Positions 60,471-64,000 of a stretch of 64,000 bases of DNA are shown here, piece by piece. The DNA is from Chrysoperla carnea. Lineage: Eukaryota > Arthropoda > Insecta > Neuroptera > Chrysopidae. How positions within the stretch are numbered: the first letter of the stretch is position 1; every line of letters starts with the position of its first letter. The stretch covers positions 47,217,935 to 47,281,934 of the forward strand of contig NC_058338.1 of NCBI RefSeq assembly GCF_905475395.1, read 5' to 3'. A program made the position numbers and the translations under genes. Below the pieces are notes generated by a model, which saw only the letters and a list, made by a program, of their open reading frames with translations, made no database searches and was not told where the DNA came from.

Positions 60471-62262
60471 GTTTTATTACTTGAACATAACTTTTTTTAC
60501 ATTGGTTTTGTGCGGGTTCATTTTTAAATTTGTATAGGTTAGATCATTTGTTCCTGAATTTGAATGTATATATTCGTTTACTAATATGATCCTCCTGTTC
60601 AGTTCTCGTTGTTATTGTTGTATTAAGTTGCTGTTGTTGTTTGTTGGTGCCTGCTGATGATTATATTGTTTACAGAGTTTACATTACAATATATAGATTA
60701 ATGTATAATATGTGAAATCTATCTACAGTCAAATCTTTGTATTAAGTGTAGGCGCTAATGAAATCTAGCTAGATCGATTTTTCGCATCTAAAATCTCCTA
60801 AGTTTCATTGCTCATTCAAATATGTATAATACAAAATATCAAAGGAGTAAGCTCTTATCTTAGAGTATACTTATAATTAATATCCGATTGAAATCACATT
60901 ATCAACCGATTATTTCGATATTTATTTATTGACGTTATAAAATTTATAATATATCCTGAAATTTTTGGTGTTTTGTCTTTAAAATATTTCGATGTTTCAC
61001 CTTTTAACAAATACATTTGAGGTCAATTTTTTAGGCAGAATGTTTCAAAAATATATTAATGAATTTAAAATGGAGGCTTTTTTGGTAATATTTTTGCTTT
61101 GGGACACTCGAAACTATAGAGTGAACATAAAAATTTTTCTCCGCATTATGCGTTTATAAAAGGAGTAATCCAATCCAATAAACATTTTCACATTATAAGA
61201 AATAAAAAAAAATTTAAATAAAGTTTTTAAATCAGCATCTCTGTATGCTGTTACTTGCAGCCCGATTTGCAAATGAGTCTACGTTCTTTCAACACAGTTT
61301 TTTTTTCATACATGACGTTTAGACGAATAAATTTACATGCGCATTCACGAAAAAAAAATTTACGAAAGAAAAATCTATCAATCGAGATTTTACGAGCTTA
61401 GAAAAAGGAGATATACCACAACTGCAATAAATTAGTCATTTTATTTATTTAAAAATTGTATATCAAAACTTCATTCATTTTATGTAAAATTTCAGTAATG
61501 GGGCAGCATTTTTCACAGTGCCCAGGGCGGTGCTAAAGTTAAATTCGACCTTGATGATACTTTTCGAAAATGAAAGAAAGACGTCCCAAATTAGGTTGAG
61601 AGAAATTTTTTGTTTTCTACTCAGAATAATTAAACGGTTTATATGTGCAACGGTAAAAGATAATTATAAAAAGGTTTCACTGTATATAATATATCTATAT
61701 TATATATTATGTTTGAACAATAACAGTACCTCCTATATAGTAGGTATATCACTAAATCTAGCATGGCATGGCTTGGTTGGCGTCACGATCATTCAAATCA
61801 ACAGAGTTATATGAGCTACAGAATATATGGGATAGTTAACAAGGTCATACTTTTGACTAATATCCATGATTATCGTTTAAAAAAAATCGTTTAAAGTTCA
61901 CCGTTTTCAAGTAACGACTTGTTTAACGTTTGGAAAAACTCTAAAAAGATCATTTTCAAAGCTGAAAAACAATAATAAAAAATTAAATTTTCGATTTTAC
62001 AGATTAATTCGTTCAGTCATGTAAGACTGAAATGTTTATTATCTCTGTCTAACACATTGTTATTAAAGAGGATGATCTCATCTTTTGAAGCATTAAAAAT
62101 TGAGACTTTAGAAGTAACAAGTTGTAATTATTTTTTAGAACTTTATAAAATATGTTCAAAGATCATTTAGAATTCAAGCACAAAAATTGAAATTTCTAGC
62201 ATTGTTTTTAGGTTTGAAAATAACCCAGTTGATTCTTGTTCAGGAAAGCTTATAGATTAGGA

Positions 62263-62400
62263 TTTTGGATGTTGCCAGAAACTCGAAACCGAAAAATCGA
62301 TTCATCCGTTCAGGCGCTACGACGCGACAAACAGACACACACACATAGTGGTCAACACCCCTTAGAAAACCCCCTTTTTTTTTAGTTCGGGGATTAAAAA
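62263..62400 (-). repeat. Dispersed repeat E, inverted copy
   Basis: It carries CATCCGTTCAGGCGCTACGA, CAGACACACACACATAG and TTAGTTCGGGGA. This is the reverse complement of the start of the copy at 63518. Confidence 0.65.
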
Positions 62401-63420
62401 TTAACTATTGGAAAGTTGATGGTATTTGATAAAGAATTCAATGATATATTGTAGAGATTAAGATAGCTTATCGCAAAAGTCAAAAGAGGAGCAAGCAGTT
62501 TTCCAGTGAAATTTTGTGACTTATAATTCCAAAATCAAGTTACGTGGAAACAAAACCAAGCGTAGATAAGACAAAAAGTCGACAAGAAGAAGTCAAAAAA
62601 ATTGAAATATAAAATAAAGTAATTAAGTTTGAAGACGAATATAACTAAAAAAAAATTTTTTTTACTATTGCCAAATAAAAGGTATTTCTGCATTTAAGTA
62701 ATCTTTTGAGACAATTTTGAGCATAAAAATCTCTTCATTATATTTTGTCCAGAAATTTGATTTAAATACTCCACTATGCAACGTACAACGGGTAGTTTTG
62801 GAGATACTTCGATTTCACAACTAACTAGCCCCGATCAATCTTATTTGACTGTACACTGTTTTCCATTCGATTTGTGCAGTGTTCAAATTTACAGTTTATC
62901 GAAGAACTAAAAAATTTCAGTGGGCCGTCCTAGACAGAGAATGGACCTTGATAACTTTTCTTTACTTACGTATGTTAACGTTAAGGATTGTATGTCATAT
63001 GATGAATTTTTCACATTCGTCATCATTGTGAATGTATACATACAAAAGAATGCATGTGTATAATGTACATATTATCTCTATGGTTTTCTAATCATCTATC
63101 TGATTATTATAAGGGTATGTAATTTTCTATTTTCTTGCTATTATATTGCTCTATATAGAAAACAAAACAAAAAAAAAAATATATGGCCAGAGGCGTCGCC
63201 AGCCAATGGACCGGAAAGGAGCATTTTGGAAGAAAAAAGTATAAATTAAAAGTAAAAAATTTTAAAGCGTCTTGATTGCTAAAAAATGCAAAAAGAATTT
63301 GTGCGGTTTTCTTACGCATGTAATTTCATTTGATAGATTTAGAGGATGATACATTTTACTTAATTAATTTTTGATTATTCTTTAGAATTTGAATAAAGCA
63401 ATCCTAGTTAGAAAAGGGAC

Positions 63421-63489
63421 GAACATTCGCATTCGCGAATATTCGCGTATTTTTAACATTCGCATTCACAAAAAACGATGCGAATGTTA
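63421..63489. repeat. CpG-rich mini-repeat cluster with hairpin
   Basis: ATTCGC or its variant ATTCGCG recurs four times in 45 bases. TAACATTCGCAT at 63454-63465 then pairs exactly with ATGCGAATGTTA at 63478-63489. Six or more CpGs fall in an AT-rich background. Confidence 0.6.
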
Positions 63490-63517
63490 AAATGTTTTTG
63501 GTAAAAAATCATCGTCA

Positions 63518-63795
63518 TTTTTAACTCCCGAACTAAAAAAAAGGGGTGTTCTAAGTTTGACCGCTATGTGTGTGTGTGTGTCTGTGTGTTTGTCTGTCTG
63601 TGGCATCGTAGCGCCTAAACGGATGAACCGTTTTTATTTTTTTTTATTTTTTCATTTGAAAGGTAATTTAACGGAAAGTGTTCTTAACTATGTTTCAAGT
63701 GCAAGATTAGTGTTCCGCATCCGAAAAAACTAAAAAATTGGTGATGCTTTTCAAAACCGATTCAGTTTGGGAAAAGGCATGACATATAATTTTTA
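63518..63795 (+). repeat. Dispersed repeat E, copy 3
   Basis: It opens TTTTAACTCCCGAACTAAAA, then AAGGGGTGTTCTAAGTTTGA, a (TG)n tract and GGCATCGTAGCGCC. It continues with CTATGTTTCAAGTGCAAG and TTCAGTTTGGGAAAAGGCAT, shared with 38520-38745. It faces the inverted copy at 62263 across 1.1 kb. Confidence 0.65.
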
Positions 63796-64000
63796 AATAA
63801 TTACTATGGAAATGGGTGACCAAATAAACCTGCCTCCATTCATTTTGGAAAATGAAATGGTAAAATAATTTATTAATTCAAAACAATAATTCAAAAGAAC
63901 AAAGTCAACTCAAATATTTCCAAAAATTTGTCCCAAAAAATGATATCTCTCTAAGTATCCTTTTCATCTCATCTGATGTCCTTGACCATCACTTTGATAT

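Larger units (their letters stand above)
36498..64000 (+). other. Presumed first intron of the GRK gene, incomplete
   Basis: The donor at 36498 has no partner exon that I can see in the remaining 27.5 kb. I take the rest of the window to be intron, rich in repeats listed individually. Long first introns are common in insect GRK genes but are not proved here. Other genes nested within it cannot be excluded (see 43588-43782). Confidence 0.55.

Overview
The window is strongly AT-rich eukaryotic DNA: spliced genes with GT-AG introns, long gene-poor stretches and many small transposon relics. Three genes are recognisable, all on the + strand and all animal housekeeping or signalling genes with insect-like protein sequence. 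An insect, or at least an arthropod, is the most economical source; the order cannot be fixed from these bases.

Layout. 1-18,083: no recognisable gene. It holds a decayed Jockey-type LINE 3' end (about 3,905-4,475, minus), several foldback or MITE-like inverted repeats and a 22-C homopolymer. 18,084-22,375: a complete seven-coding-exon Lis-1 gene (413 aa). 22,376-32,003: intergenic, with hairpins, palindromes and a dispersed repeat. 32,004-32,835: a complete two-exon PRKRIP1 homologue (256 aa). 32,873-36,384: intergenic or upstream sequence. 36,385-36,497: first coding exon of a GRK2/3-type G protein-coupled receptor kinase (Drosophila Gprk1 class). From 36,498 to the end I find no further GRK exon, so this looks like a first intron of more than 27 kb, packed with repeats.

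The three genes do unrelated jobs (dynein regulation, RNA processing, receptor desensitisation) and I see no functional cluster. What stands out is repeat architecture: at least eight non-coding elements with long or internally nested terminal inverted repeats, several present twice, plus dispersed families in direct and inverted orientation. One family (7,800-8,606 and 42,207-42,965) has short terminal motifs, arms of up to about 180 bp and, in the first copy, an inner set of subunits arranged two forward and two reversed. Other items worth a second look are a near-perfect 23-bp hairpin at 43,255-43,314, a tRNA-like SINE head at 48,162-48,246, a protein-like 64-codon reading frame on the minus strand at 43,588-43,782, and five perfect TGACGTCA sites. 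I did not find a convincing undescribed system. All alignments were made by eye, so repeat boundaries are approximate.
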